64,000 nucleotides of DNA, from contig CANMOP010000001.1 of NCBI GenBank assembly GCA_947499615.1, positions 1-64,000 on the forward strand, written 5' to 3'. The notes beneath the pieces were generated by a model, which saw only the letters and a list, made by a program, of their open reading frames with translations, had not been told where the DNA came from and did no database searches. This DNA is from RH-chloro-G1 sp003670575. GTDB lineage: Bacteria > Chloroflexota > Dehalococcoidia > UBA2979. Position 1 is the stretch's first letter; each line of letters starts with the position of its first letter. This document shows, in pieces, positions 17,369-26,348 of the stretch. The position numbers were made by a program, and so were the translations under genes.

Positions 17369-17406
17369 TATCCTAGTGGGACTCGCGCTCCACCAACCTT
17401 AGGATA
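17369..17406. repeat. Inverted repeat ahead of dual-OB/DUF488 cassette
   Basis: TATCCTA (17369-17375) and TAGGATA (17400-17406) are exact inverted copies, 24 bases apart. The second copy ends six bases before the cassette's ATG at 17413. It could be an operator for autorepression or a promoter element. Confidence 0.35.
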
Positions 17407-17412
17407 TGAGGC

Positions 17413-18099
17413 ATGCCCGCCACGAAACGTATCGTCTGCCTCGCGAATTCCCGAAAGTACTAGGGCCGATGTGTCGCCGGGCCGGAGTGGGACACCCCAT
17501 CCGCATGGATTCGACCTGTAAGCAACAGGCTCGAGGGGGAAGTGTCCGAGTACGAGAGGCAGTACGAAGACGGCAGCGACCCAAGAGTCTTGGACATCAT
17601 CGACATCACGCTAGTTGAGCGGCGTCCGAACGGACATCAGGCAGAGAACTGGCTGTTCGATCCAGACAAATACTGGGTCAAGGTCGGCGAGTGTAACTGG
17701 ACCGACCTCGGGCGCTTCACTCAGACGAATGGGCCTCTCTGGATCAACAATCATCACACGTATCACGGCCAAAACGACGAAGTCCCGGTCGCCGATGCCG
17801 CGGCAGGCTCGGGGTCGCTTCGGCTGGTACACGTCGACGCCGTCCATCTCACAGTCTTCACACCCGGTGCAGCATTCGGCAATCCGAAGCGCCGCGTGCA
17901 AGGACGGTTCCGCTTCGATGGGAATGACTACGCGTTGTGGATAACGGACCCTCGCATCGAGCGCCTGTACCTAGCTCAGCCCGACGGGGACCACGATCTC
18001 GGTGAGAGTTACCTCACAATCAGCCTCGGGGAGCCCTATCAGGGTGCTTGCTACAAGCTCATCGCCGCAGTAAACGAGCGTGGCGGACAGATCTCATGA
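17413..18099 (+). pseudogene. Dual OB-domain-like protein with in-frame TAG at codon 17
   Basis: The frame from ATG 17413 reads MPATKRIVCLANSRKY, then TAG (17461-17463). It then continues in the same frame through GRCVAGPEW, SAWIRPVS and VSEYERQYEDGSDP to a TGA at 18099. The N-terminal pattern (CLANSRK-x-x-GRCVAG, WIRPVS) is, from memory, that of the dual-OB domain family, where the TAG position normally codes Ser. One base (TCG to TAG) explains the stop. Translation could instead restart at GTG 17542, giving 185 residues without the first OB strands. It overlaps the first DUF488 gene as ATGA. The gene is visibly less G+C-rich than its surroundings. Confidence 0.65.
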
Positions 18100-18716
18100 A
18101 CAACGAGCATTCTATCTTCACGGTCGGCCACTCCACGCACATGCTGGAGCAGTTCATCGACCTATTGCAGAAGCACGCAGTGACGGCTGTTGCCGACGTG
18201 CGCTCGGTGCCGTACAGCCGGTGGCAGCCACAGTTCAACCAATCCCCATTGAAGCAGGGACTCGTTCCCCACAGGATCTCCTACGTCTTCCTCGGCGAGG
18301 AACTTGGCGCGCGGAGCAACGACACGAGCTGTTACGTCGATGGCCGGGTGCAGTACAGACGACTCGCGGAGACCGCGACGTTTCGCTCTGGAATCGAACG
18401 TCTTCGACTCGGGAGCAAACGCGAACGGATTGCTGTGGTGTGCGCCGAGGCGGAACCGATTGAGTGCCACCGAATGGTTCTCGTAGCAAGAGAACTCGAA
18501 GCAATCGGCATCCGTGTCATGCACATTCTGCCGACCGGCGAACTCGAATCCCATCCGGATGCACAGCGACGCCTGATGCAGACGCTGAAAGTGCCTGAAC
18601 GCGACATGTTTCGTTCGCCCGAGGAACTCATAGATCTCGCGTATGCAAAGCAAGAGGCACGTATCGCCTTCGTCGATCAGAAATTGATGACGGATCGGAG
18701 TGGTGCGGCGCGGTGA
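18096..18716 (+). CDS. DUF488 family protein 1
   Basis: A 206-residue DUF488 protein (PF04343). Family motifs are TVGHSTH at the N-terminus, ADVRSVPYSR, FLGEELGAR and CAEAEPIECHRMVLV, the last containing the conserved Cys/Glu/Cys-His-Arg cluster. The biochemical function of DUF488 is not established. ATG 18096 overlaps the dual-OB gene and its stop overlaps the second DUF488 gene, so the three form one translationally coupled unit. Codon use is less G+C-biased than in neighbouring housekeeping genes. Confidence 0.88.
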   Translation: MNNEHSIFTVGHSTHMLEQFIDLLQKHAVTAVADVRSVPYSRWQPQFNQSPLKQGLVPHRISYVFLGEELGARSNDTSCYVDGRVQYRRLAETATFRSGIERLRLGSKRERIAVVCAEAEPIECHRMVLVARELEAIGIRVMHILPTGELESHPDAQRRLMQTLKVPERDMFRSPEELIDLAYAKQEARIAFVDQKLMTDRSGAAR

Positions 18717-19150
18717 ATATCTGGACGATTGGCTTTACAAAGACGACCGCTGAGCGCTTCTTCGAGACTCTGCGTAACTCGGGTACGAGACGGCTGGTGG
18801 ACATCCGCCTGAATAACGTCTCCCAGCTCGCGGGCTTCGCCAAGAAGCAGGATCTCTCTTACTTTCTCAAGACAATCTGCGGTATTGAATACGAGCACCT
18901 ACCGATCCTCGCGCCAACCGCGGAGATGCTAGATGCCTACCGAAAGCGCCTCATGAGTTGGGCAGAGTACGAACAACAATTCCTGACTCTGATGAGCGAA
19001 CGCCACATCGAATCAGTAATCCCCTTTGAGGTGCTCGCGGACTCTTGCCTGCTCTGCAGCGAGGACAGACCCGCGCGATGCCATCGCCGACTTGTAGCCG
19101 AGTACCTCGCGCAGCATTGGGGTGGCATCGAGATTCAGCACCTGACGTAG
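18713..19150 (+). CDS. DUF488 family protein 2 (short form)
   Basis: A 145-residue DUF488 protein with the same landmarks as its neighbour: WTIGFTKTTAERF, VDIRLNN, and LCSEDRPARCHRRLVAEY. The middle insert is shorter and the first motif is TIGFT instead of TVGHS. GTG 18713 overlaps the upstream stop as GTGA. Keeping two divergent DUF488 paralogues side by side with a dual-OB protein suggests a heteromeric complex; what it acts on is unknown. Confidence 0.85.
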   Translation: MNIWTIGFTKTTAERFFETLRNSGTRRLVDIRLNNVSQLAGFAKKQDLSYFLKTICGIEYEHLPILAPTAEMLDAYRKRLMSWAEYEQQFLTLMSERHIESVIPFEVLADSCLLCSEDRPARCHRRLVAEYLAQHWGGIEIQHLT

Positions 19151-19156
19151 GAGCAC

Positions 19157-19174
19157 GACTGCCCGCCGGCAGTC
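19157..19174. terminator. Bidirectional hairpin between DUF488 cassette and atpC
   Basis: GACTGCC (19157-19163) pairs perfectly with GGCAGTC (19168-19174) across a CGCC loop, in the 26-base gap between converging genes. There is no T-run; it is called from position and symmetry. Confidence 0.5.
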
Positions 19175-19176
19175 CC

Positions 19177-19617
19177 CTACCGCATGCTCGGGACGCCGGT
19201 CGCGGAGCGACGGCGGCGGACGCGCAGGCGGACGAGTGCGCGCTCCATCGAGAGGCGAGCGCGGACGAGGTTGAGCGCCTCGGGGCCGGCGTGCTGGCCG
19301 GCCATGCGGCGAGCGGCGCGCTCACGAGCGGCCTCGGCGCGCTCCTCGTTGATGTCCTCGGCGCGCTCGGCGGCGGCGGCAAGGACGGTCACCTGGTCGT
19401 GCACCACCTGGATGAAGCCGCCAAAGACCGCCATCGGCAGCACCTCGCCGCCGGGGAGGTAGGCCAGCATCTCGCCCATGCCGATGCTGGACATCAGCGC
19501 CGCGTGGGCGGGGAGCACGGTGATCTGCCCCTCCGTGGTCGGGACGACAAGTCGAAGCACATCGTCCCGCTGGATGATGGTGCGCGCGGCCGTAACGACG
19601 CTGAGCGAGAGCGGCAC
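19177..19617 (-). CDS. atpC: ATP synthase F1 subunit epsilon
   Basis: The 146-residue subunit has the N-terminal beta-sandwich (SLSVVTAARTI, TTEGQITVLPAHAAL) and a long Arg/Ala-rich C-terminal helical region. It links the rotor to F1 and can inhibit hydrolysis. The start is GTG 19617, 2 bases after the atpD stop. It is the last gene of the atp operon. The C-terminus is more basic than in typical members. Confidence 0.93.
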   Translation of the reverse strand: MPLSLSVVTAARTIIQRDDVLRLVVPTTEGQITVLPAHAALMSSIGMGEMLAYLPGGEVLPMAVFGGFIQVVHDQVTVLAAAAERAEDINEERAEAARERAARRMAGQHAGPEALNLVRARLSMERALVRLRVRRRRSATGVPSMR

Positions 19618-19619
19618 AG

Positions 19620-21026
19620 TTAGGCTCCCGCCGCCATGGTGGCGGCCTTCTCGATCGCCTCGTCGATGGTGCCAACCATGTAGAAGGCGCTCTCCGGCAG
19701 GGCGTCGTGGCGACCCTCGACGATCTCCTTGAAGCCGCGCACGGTCTCGGCAACCGAGACGTAGCGACCGGGGGTGCCGGTGAACTGCTCGGCGACGAAG
19801 AACGGCTGGGTCAGGAAGCGCTGGATGCGCCGAGCGCGACCGACGATCGCCTTGTCCTCGTCCGAGAGCTCCTCGATGCCGAGGATGGCGATGATGTCCT
19901 GCAGATCCTTGTAGCGCTGGAGCGTACGCACCACCGCCGCAGCGGTGTCGTAGTGCTCCGCGCCGACGACCAGCGGGTCAAGGATGCGGCTGTTGGAGGT
20001 CAGCGGGTTCACCGCCGGGTAGAGGCCCTGCTCCACGAGCGAGCGGTCCAGGGCGACCGTCGCGTCGAGGTGGCCGAACGTCGTCGCCACACCGGGGTCG
20101 GTGTAGTCGTCGGCGGGGACGTAGATCGCCTGGAACGAGGTGATCGAGCCCTTGTGGGTGGAGGTGATGCGCTCCTCCAGCTCGCCAATCTCGGTGGAGA
20201 GTGTCGGCTGGTAACCCACGGCGGAGGGCATGCGGCCCAGCAACGCGGAGACCTCCATGCCGGCGAGCGTGTAGCGGTAAATGTTGTCGATGAAGAGGAG
20301 GACGTCGCGGCCTTCCTCGTCGCGGAAGTACTCGGCCATCGTGAGGCCGGTCAGCGCGATGCGCAGGCGGACGCCGGGGGGCTCGTTCATCTGGCCGAAG
20401 ACGAGCGCGGTCTTGTCCAGCACGCCGGACTCCGCCATCTCGTGCCAGAGGTCGTTGCCCTCGCGGGACCGCTCGCCCACACCGGCGAAGACGGACAGAC
20501 CGCCGTGCTCGGTGGCGAGGTTACGAATCAGCTCGGTGTTGATGACGGTCTTGCCGGTACCGGCGCCGCCGAACAGCCCGACCTTACCACCACGCGCGAG
20601 GGGGGCGATGAGGTCAACGACCTTCACGCCGGTCTCCAGCATCGCGGCGCTGGTCTCCTGGTCGGCGTACGCCGGGGGCAGGCGGTGGATCGGCCAGCGC
20701 TGCACACCCTCGACGGACTCGCCCGGGTCGAGCGGCACGCCGAGGACGTTGAAGATGCGGCCGAGGGTCTTCGGGCCGACCGGGACGGAGATGGACGCGC
20801 CGGTGTCCGTGGCGACCGCGCCGCGGCGCAGGCCGTCGGTGGAGTCCAGCGCCAGGCAACGCACCCAGTTGTTCCCGAGGTGCTGCTGCACCTCGGTCAT
20901 GAGGGGCTTGCCGTTCATGTCAATCGAGACGGCGTTGTAGATCTCCGGCAGGTCGCCGGTGGGGAATTCCACATCGACGACGGTGCTGATGACCTGACGG
21001 ACGACTCCAGCGACTCCAGCTGCCAT
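19620..21026 (-). CDS. atpD: ATP synthase F1 subunit beta
   Basis: The 468-residue catalytic subunit has Walker A GGAGTGKTVINTELI, the catalytic Glu region FAGVGERSREGNDL, VLLFIDNIYRYT, and the DELSEED-like stretch EELSDEDKAIV, all intact. It forms the catalytic sites of F1 with alpha. ATG 21026 begins MAAGVAGVVRQVIS. The product is nearest to standard F-type enzymes with no visible insertions. Confidence 0.97.
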   Translation of the reverse strand: MAAGVAGVVRQVISTVVDVEFPTGDLPEIYNAVSIDMNGKPLMTEVQQHLGNNWVRCLALDSTDGLRRGAVATDTGASISVPVGPKTLGRIFNVLGVPLDPGESVEGVQRWPIHRLPPAYADQETSAAMLETGVKVVDLIAPLARGGKVGLFGGAGTGKTVINTELIRNLATEHGGLSVFAGVGERSREGNDLWHEMAESGVLDKTALVFGQMNEPPGVRLRIALTGLTMAEYFRDEEGRDVLLFIDNIYRYTLAGMEVSALLGRMPSAVGYQPTLSTEIGELEERITSTHKGSITSFQAIYVPADDYTDPGVATTFGHLDATVALDRSLVEQGLYPAVNPLTSNSRILDPLVVGAEHYDTAAAVVRTLQRYKDLQDIIAILGIEELSDEDKAIVGRARRIQRFLTQPFFVAEQFTGTPGRYVSVAETVRGFKEIVEGRHDALPESAFYMVGTIDEAIEKAATMAAGA

Positions 21027-21081
21027 CTGCGGTCTCCTATCGAACGCGCGTGCGCGCCCAGTCCCAGAATGTGGGCTTCAG

Positions 21082-21966
21082 TTATGCCTCGAGGGCGGCC
21101 GTGCCGCCCACAATGTCGAGCAGTTCGTTGGTGATGAGTTCCTGGCGTGCCTTGTTGTAGATAAGGGTGAGCGCGCCAACCATGTCGTTTGCGGCGTCGG
21201 TGGCAGCCTGCATGGCCACCATGCGCGCGGACTGCTCAGACGCTGCAGCGTCGAGAATTGCCTCGTAGATTTGCATCTCGATGTAGCGCGGAAGCAGGGC
21301 TTCCAGCAGCTGCACCGGCGACGGCTCAAACAGAAAATCGACCTGCGGCGCCTCGGCACCCTCCGGCGCGGTGACCGGGAGCAACTGGCGCAGCGTGGGA
21401 CGCTGCACGGCGGTGCTCACGAAGCGCTGGTAGCCGATGTACACCTGATCGATGGTTCCCGCCATGTAATCGTCCATGACGATGCGGGCGATCGGCTGGA
21501 TCTGTGCCATCCCCGGATAGTCGCCCATCTCGGTGAACTCCGCGAGGCTCGGGAACCCGGCTCGACGGAAGAAATCGCGACCTTTACGCCCCACGGTGAC
21601 CACCGAGACGCGCTCCACGTGCGGCTGGTGCTCCAAAGCGAGCCCAGCGCCGGCGCGGTTCATGTTGGCGTTCAATCCACCGGCCAGACCGCGGTCCGCC
21701 GTGATGTGAATGAACGCGAAATTCTTCACGGGGCGTTGACGGAGCAGCGGGTGCAACTCGTCATCGCTTACGCCGGACGCGTAGCCGGAGAGCGCCGCCA
21801 AAACGGCACGCATGCGGTCCGCATAGGGCCGCGATGCGATCGCGCGGTCCTGGGCACGACGCATCTTCGACGCAGCAACAAGCTGCATCGCCTTCGTGAC
21901 CTTCGCCGTGCTTTGCACTGAGCGAATACGGTCACGGATCGCACGTACTGCGCCGGCACCCGGCAT
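21082..21966 (-). CDS. atpG: ATP synthase F1 subunit gamma
   Basis: The 294-residue central stalk subunit has N-terminal coiled coil RIRSVQSTAKVTKAMQLVAA and the matching C-terminal helix AANDMVGALTLIYNKARQ. These two helices form the rotating shaft inside the alpha/beta ring. The sequence is of normal length. It lies between atpA and atpD as in most bacterial atp operons. Confidence 0.96.
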   Translation of the reverse strand: MPGAGAVRAIRDRIRSVQSTAKVTKAMQLVAASKMRRAQDRAIASRPYADRMRAVLAALSGYASGVSDDELHPLLRQRPVKNFAFIHITADRGLAGGLNANMNRAGAGLALEHQPHVERVSVVTVGRKGRDFFRRAGFPSLAEFTEMGDYPGMAQIQPIARIVMDDYMAGTIDQVYIGYQRFVSTAVQRPTLRQLLPVTAPEGAEAPQVDFLFEPSPVQLLEALLPRYIEMQIYEAILDAAASEQSARMVAMQAATDAANDMVGALTLIYNKARQELITNELLDIVGGTAALEA

Positions 21967-22007
21967 CTAGTTCCTCGCCGTCTCTCTCGCGCGTCTCGCG
22001 ACTACTA

Positions 22008-23519
22008 CTAGTACGCGACCGTCGCCTTGAAGTCGGTAATCGCCTTGATCAGCGTCTGCTCCGTGTCGCCCTCGACACGGGCACCGCCGGATATCACCTC
22101 CAGCACGCCCGCGCCGTTGGCCCGCATGTACTCGTGGAACGCGCGCTCGAAGTCCGCGACCTTCTCCACCGGCACATCGTCCAGGTAGCCACGCGCACCG
22201 GCGAACAGGATCGAGACCTGCTGCGCCAGCGTCAGCGGGCCGTACTGCGGCTGCTTCAGCAGCTCGGTCAGACGCTGCCCACGCAGCAACTGGCCTCGCG
22301 TCGCCGGGTCGAGGTCGTCCGTACCGAACTGCGCGAACGCCTGCAACTCGCGGTACTGCGAGAGATCCAACCGCAACGTACCGGCGACACCACGCATGGC
22401 GCGGGTCTGCGCGGAACCGCCCACGCGGGAGACGGAGATACCCGGGTTGATCGCGGGTCGCTGGCCAGAGTTGAAGAGGTCGGTCTCCAGGAAGATCTGG
22501 CCGTCCGTGATGGAGATGACGTTGGTCGGGATGTACGCGGAGACGTCGCCGGCCTGCGTCTCGATGATCGGGAGCGCGGTGATCGATGCGCCACCGTGTG
22601 CCTCGTCGACACGGGCGGAGCGCTCCAGCAGACGGGAGTGCAGGTAGAAGACGTCGCCCGGGTACGCCTCGCGGCCCGGCGGGCGGCGGAGCAGCAGCGA
22701 GATCTGGCGGTACGCCCACGCGTGCTTCGTCAGGTCGTCGTAGGCGATGACGACATCCTTGCCGCGCTCCATGAAGTACTCGGCCATCGCGACACCCGCG
22801 TACGGCGCGAGGTACTGCAGCGCGGCCGACTCGGCCGCCGAGGCGGACACGACAATGGTGTGACCCATCGCGCCGTGCTGCTCCAGCGTGCCGACGATCT
22901 GCGCGACCTTGGCGTCCTTCTGGCCGATGGCGACGTAGATGCAGATCAGGTCGCCGCCGTTTTGGTTGATGATCGTGTCCAGCACGATGGCGGTCTTGCC
23001 GGTGGAGCGGTCGCCGATGATCAACTCACGCTGACCACGGCCAATCGGCACCATGGAGTCGATGGCCTTGATGCCGGTCTGCACCGGCTGGTTCACCGAG
23101 ACGCGCGAGACCACGCTGGGGGCGATCTTCTCGACCGGGCGGCGTTCCGTCGTCGCGATCGGGCCGCGCTCGTCGATCGGCTCACCGAGGGCGTTTACGA
23201 CGCGGCCGATGAGCGCCTCGCCCACCGGGACGGAAGCGACGAGGCCGGTGGTCCGTACCTCGGCGCCTTCTTTAATCTTGGTGTAGTCGCCGAGGATGAT
23301 GGCGCCAACGGTCTCTTCTTCGAGGTTCAGGGCCAGCCCAAGCACGCCGTCGCCAAAGTCGATGAGCTCCGAGGCCATGCACTGGCCAAGTCCGTGGATA
23401 CGTGCGATGCCGTCACCGGCCTCGATCACCGTCCCGACGCTCGTGGAGCCGACCGCAGTGTCGAACTGCTCGATCTGCTGCTTGAGGATCGATGCGATCT
23501 CTTCGACGCGTGCCGCCAT
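22008..23519 (-). CDS. atpA: ATP synthase F1 subunit alpha
   Basis: The 503-residue non-catalytic nucleotide-binding subunit has Walker A GDRSTGKTAIVLDTI, the Arg-finger region ISVSRVGGSAQ and the typical start MAARVEEIASILKQQI. ATG 23519 is selected over a codon six residues upstream because GGAGG precedes it by 6 bases. About 135 bases separate it from atpH, the largest gap in the operon. No separate promoter is evident there. Confidence 0.97.
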   Translation of the reverse strand: MAARVEEIASILKQQIEQFDTAVGSTSVGTVIEAGDGIARIHGLGQCMASELIDFGDGVLGLALNLEEETVGAIILGDYTKIKEGAEVRTTGLVASVPVGEALIGRVVNALGEPIDERGPIATTERRPVEKIAPSVVSRVSVNQPVQTGIKAIDSMVPIGRGQRELIIGDRSTGKTAIVLDTIINQNGGDLICIYVAIGQKDAKVAQIVGTLEQHGAMGHTIVVSASAAESAALQYLAPYAGVAMAEYFMERGKDVVIAYDDLTKHAWAYRQISLLLRRPPGREAYPGDVFYLHSRLLERSARVDEAHGGASITALPIIETQAGDVSAYIPTNVISITDGQIFLETDLFNSGQRPAINPGISVSRVGGSAQTRAMRGVAGTLRLDLSQYRELQAFAQFGTDDLDPATRGQLLRGQRLTELLKQPQYGPLTLAQQVSILFAGARGYLDDVPVEKVADFERAFHEYMRANGAGVLEVISGGARVEGDTEQTLIKAITDFKATVAY

Positions 23520-23654
23520 TTGAACCTCCCAGAGCACCCGTGCGCCCCTTGCTTGCTGCCGCGCGCGCCCATACTCGATGGAGCACGCCTCGTACCTGGA
23601 CGCCGCAAGTCACGCTGCACCGGGGCGCGTGCGCTCGCGCTAGACCGTACCTCG

Positions 23655-24203
23655 CTACACCATCCCCTGCTGCAAACGACCGCGCAGCAGCTGCAAACGC
23701 GTGCGGGTGGAGCCATCCACCATGCGGTCACCGATCCGAATCACCGCGCCACCGATGAGCGACGCATCGACCTCGGCCTCAAGTTCCACCTGCTTGCCAG
23801 TCTCAGCCGAGAGCCGCTGCGCCATGGCTGCGCGCGCGCTCTCCTCCAACGGCACTGCGGTGCGTACCACGGCGCGCTCGATGCCGCGCTCCTGGTCCCA
23901 CAGCTCGCGGTAGTACGAAGCAATCGACGGGCCCAGGGCCAGTCGGCCCTTGCGGCGCAGCAAACGGAACAGGTTCAACTCCACCGGCGCGATGCCGGGA
24001 ACCACCTGCTCCACAATCGCGCCGAAACGCTCGTCGGTCATGCCGTCCGCCTGCAGGGCAGTGACGAACGGGCGCTGCGACGTGAGTGCGTCCAGCCCAT
24101 CGATCGCTTCCTGCCAGTGCGCGAACGAGGCGTTCGCCCGCGCGATCTCCATGATCGCGCCGGCGTATCGCCGACCAGCCACATCGCGCGCGAGCCCTGC
24201 CAT
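23655..24203 (-). CDS. atpH: ATP synthase F1 subunit delta
   Basis: The 182-residue OSCP/delta subunit connects the peripheral stalk to the top of F1. It has the six-helix N-terminal domain (RRYAGAIMEIA) and the C-terminal signature EVDASLIGGAVIRIGDRMVDG. It starts 6 bases after the atpF stop. Confidence 0.94.
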   Translation of the reverse strand: MAGLARDVAGRRYAGAIMEIARANASFAHWQEAIDGLDALTSQRPFVTALQADGMTDERFGAIVEQVVPGIAPVELNLFRLLRRKGRLALGPSIASYYRELWDQERGIERAVVRTAVPLEESARAAMAQRLSAETGKQVELEAEVDASLIGGAVIRIGDRMVDGSTRTRLQLLRGRLQQGMV

Positions 24204-24209
24204 CGCCGG

Positions 24210-24812
24210 TTACCCGCGCTGCCCGAGGGGGCTGTTGAGCAGCACCTCGTCGATCAGTCGCTGGTGCGCGGCGCGGTCGAGGGACTGCGAGATCACACGC
24301 TCCGCCGCAGCGATGGTGAGATCCGCGAACTCGCGGCGCAGTTGCTCAATCGCCTGGTCACGCTCCAGCGCGATCTCCTCGCGGGCTCGGGTCACGATGC
24401 CCTCCGCGTCAGCGCGCGCGCGCCCTTCCAACTCCTCGCGGAGCCGAGCCGCAGCGTCCTGCGCCCGAGCGACGGCCTGCTGGCCTTCGGCGCGAGCCTC
24501 ATCCAGGACGCGGCGGGCATCCGCCTCGCTGGCCGTGGCGGCAGACGCCGCCTGCGCGGCACGATCGATGCCCTGCTGGATGGTGCGCTTGCGCTCATCC
24601 AGCATCCGCATCACCGGGCCGAACAGCGCCAACCGCAGCACCACCAGCAGGATGGTGAAGTTCACCAACTGCGCGATGAGGCCCGGCAGGCTGAATCCCA
24701 GCGCGGCGATGCCCGTGGGTGCCTCCTCAGCAGCCAGTGCCGAGAACGGCACCACCGCGAGCAGGAGCCCCAGCGTGACCACGCCAACGCGTGCGAATGA
24801 CTTTGACGTCAT
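24210..24812 (-). CDS. atpF: ATP synthase Fo subunit b with N-terminal extension
   Basis: The 200-residue peripheral stalk subunit has one membrane helix (LIAQLVNFTILLVVLRLALF) followed by a long charged coiled coil. Before it sits a second hydrophobic segment ending VVPFSALAAEE, which looks like a cleavable signal peptide and is absent from E. coli AtpF. The c subunit has a similar extension. The stalk helix is rich in Ala/Arg/Glu heptads. Confidence 0.92.
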   Translation of the reverse strand: MTSKSFARVGVVTLGLLLAVVPFSALAAEEAPTGIAALGFSLPGLIAQLVNFTILLVVLRLALFGPVMRMLDERKRTIQQGIDRAAQAASAATASEADARRVLDEARAEGQQAVARAQDAAARLREELEGRARADAEGIVTRAREEIALERDQAIEQLRREFADLTIAAAERVISQSLDRAAHQRLIDEVLLNSPLGQRG

Positions 24813-24873
24813 GACGTGCGCCCCCCGCGCGGCATCACCATCTCGTGATGCCGCGCGTTGTCGTTCGTGCGAG

Positions 24874-25221
24874 CTAGAAGACGAAGCCGATCAGAATGGC
24901 GACGACCAGGGCGTAGATGCCGATGGCCTCGGCGAACGCGATCGCCAGGATCATGTTCGTCTGGATGGCGCCGGCAGCCTCAGGGTTGCGCCCCAGAGCT
25001 TCCATTGCCTTGCCGCCCAGCAGCCCAATGCCGATGGCGGGCCCAATGCCGCCCACGGCCATCGCAATCGCAGCGGCCATGAACTTCATCCCCTTCTCGG
25101 AGAATTCGTTCGCGGCGGCGCCGCCCGGAGCCTGCGCAAACGCGACAGCAGTTGTCGCGATGAACAGCGCCCCGACAATCAGGGCCGAGGTCAGACCCCG
25201 ACGAAGAATCGTGCTAGCCAT
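24874..25221 (-). CDS. atpE: ATP synthase Fo subunit c with signal-like N-terminus
   Basis: Ring subunit of 115 residues, longer than the usual 70-90 because of an N-terminal hydrophobic leader ending VAFAQAPGG. The hairpin itself has the Gly-rich first helix AVGGIGPAIGIGLLGGKAM, the loop ALGRNPEA and the ion-carrying Glu in LAIAFAEAIGIY. The Gln and Ser/Thr that coordinate sodium in Na+-type rings are replaced by Ile and Ala, so proton coupling is expected. ATG 25221 is the clear start. Confidence 0.94.
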   Translation of the reverse strand: MASTILRRGLTSALIVGALFIATTAVAFAQAPGGAAANEFSEKGMKFMAAAIAMAVGGIGPAIGIGLLGGKAMEALGRNPEAAGAIQTNMILAIAFAEAIGIYALVVAILIGFVF

Positions 25222-25288
25222 GGTTCCAGTCCTCTCTTGCATCGCCCGCACGAAATCCGCGGAGCGCCCCACTCCCAACCCGTGATGA

Positions 25289-26332
25289 TCAGTGATGATC
25301 AGCGCTGGATGCCTCGCCGTGGTCGCCCCCACCGTGGTGGGCAACGGCCGTCTGCGCAAACACCAACGTGAGCATCGCGAACACAAACGCCTGCACGAGT
25401 CCTACGAACAACTCGAGCCCGAAGAAGATGTCGACCAGTACGAACGGCACCAGGAACGACATCATCATCAGCAAGACTTCGCCCGCGAACACGTTTCCGA
25501 ACAACCGGAAGGTGAAGGACACCATACGCGACAGCTCGGACACGAGTTCCAGCAGGCCAACGAACACATCGATGAGCCCCATTGGCCCCTTCGACAGTGC
25601 CCCGAACGCGAAGAACTTCTTCAGATAGCCGGGACCAAGGGCGCTCAGCCCCCAGTACTCGACGAAGATGAACGAGAAGATGGCGATCGCCAGCGGCGTG
25701 TTCACATCGGTGTTCACGGAGCGGAAGTACGGGGCCAGCAGGCCGAAGGTCTTGCCTTCGTGGGCCGCTTCCGGTTTAGCGGCGGCTGCGGACTTGGCAG
25801 CGCCACCGGCGGGAGCCGCGGCCTGCGACCCGGGACACGCGGCGCCCTCGCACTCTTCCGGGGCGATGCCGATGTACGCCACCGGGAAGCCAGCGATCGA
25901 GGTCTGCTGGAACGCGACCTGCTTCTCACCGTGCCCGGGCTCCACCTTGCCGACAATGCCGTTGAAGGGCAGGAGCCCGAAGTAGTTGGATGCCAGCACG
26001 TAGAAGAAAATCGTGGCGATGACCCAGAAGAACTTTCGACCGTTCTCCTCGCCCGCGACGCCCACCACGATGCCGTAGAACCCGGAAACAATCGCCTCTA
26101 CGAAACCGCTGAAACCCGACGGCACCAGCGAAACTCCACGACCGGCGATGATTGCTACGAGACAGAGCAGCCCAACCACGATCCACGAACTGAACATGGT
26201 GTTCGTCACGGCTACGCCGGCGATGTCAAAAATGTGCTCCGGGGCAACAATGATCACCGGAGACGGGCCCTTGACGAACAAGAACCCGCCCACCATGAGT
26301 GCGATCACGCCGACGGCGATGAGCAGCTTCAT
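25289..26332 (-). CDS. atpB: ATP synthase Fo subunit a with internal insert and His-rich tail
   Basis: A 347-residue membrane subunit forming the proton half-channels. The essential Arg is in TFRLFGNVFAGE and the final helix holds VFAMLTLVFAQTAVAHH. Between the second and third membrane regions there is an insert of about 50 residues, containing two Cys (EECEGAACPG) and an Ala/Lys-rich segment. The protein ends in a His/Asp-rich tail. Both features are unusual for the family. It starts 16 bases after atpZ. Confidence 0.94.
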   Translation of the reverse strand: MKLLIAVGVIALMVGGFLFVKGPSPVIIVAPEHIFDIAGVAVTNTMFSSWIVVGLLCLVAIIAGRGVSLVPSGFSGFVEAIVSGFYGIVVGVAGEENGRKFFWVIATIFFYVLASNYFGLLPFNGIVGKVEPGHGEKQVAFQQTSIAGFPVAYIGIAPEECEGAACPGSQAAAPAGGAAKSAAAAKPEAAHEGKTFGLLAPYFRSVNTDVNTPLAIAIFSFIFVEYWGLSALGPGYLKKFFAFGALSKGPMGLIDVFVGLLELVSELSRMVSFTFRLFGNVFAGEVLLMMMSFLVPFVLVDIFFGLELFVGLVQAFVFAMLTLVFAQTAVAHHGGGDHGEASSADHH

Positions 26333-26348
26333 TCAGCATCCCCGCGCC

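Noticed and set aside
22134..24800. Very long open frame (888 codons) on the + strand
   Set aside because: It is antisense to atpA, atpH and atpF. Its Arg/His/Asp-rich sequence is typical of high-G+C shadow frames and matches no family.
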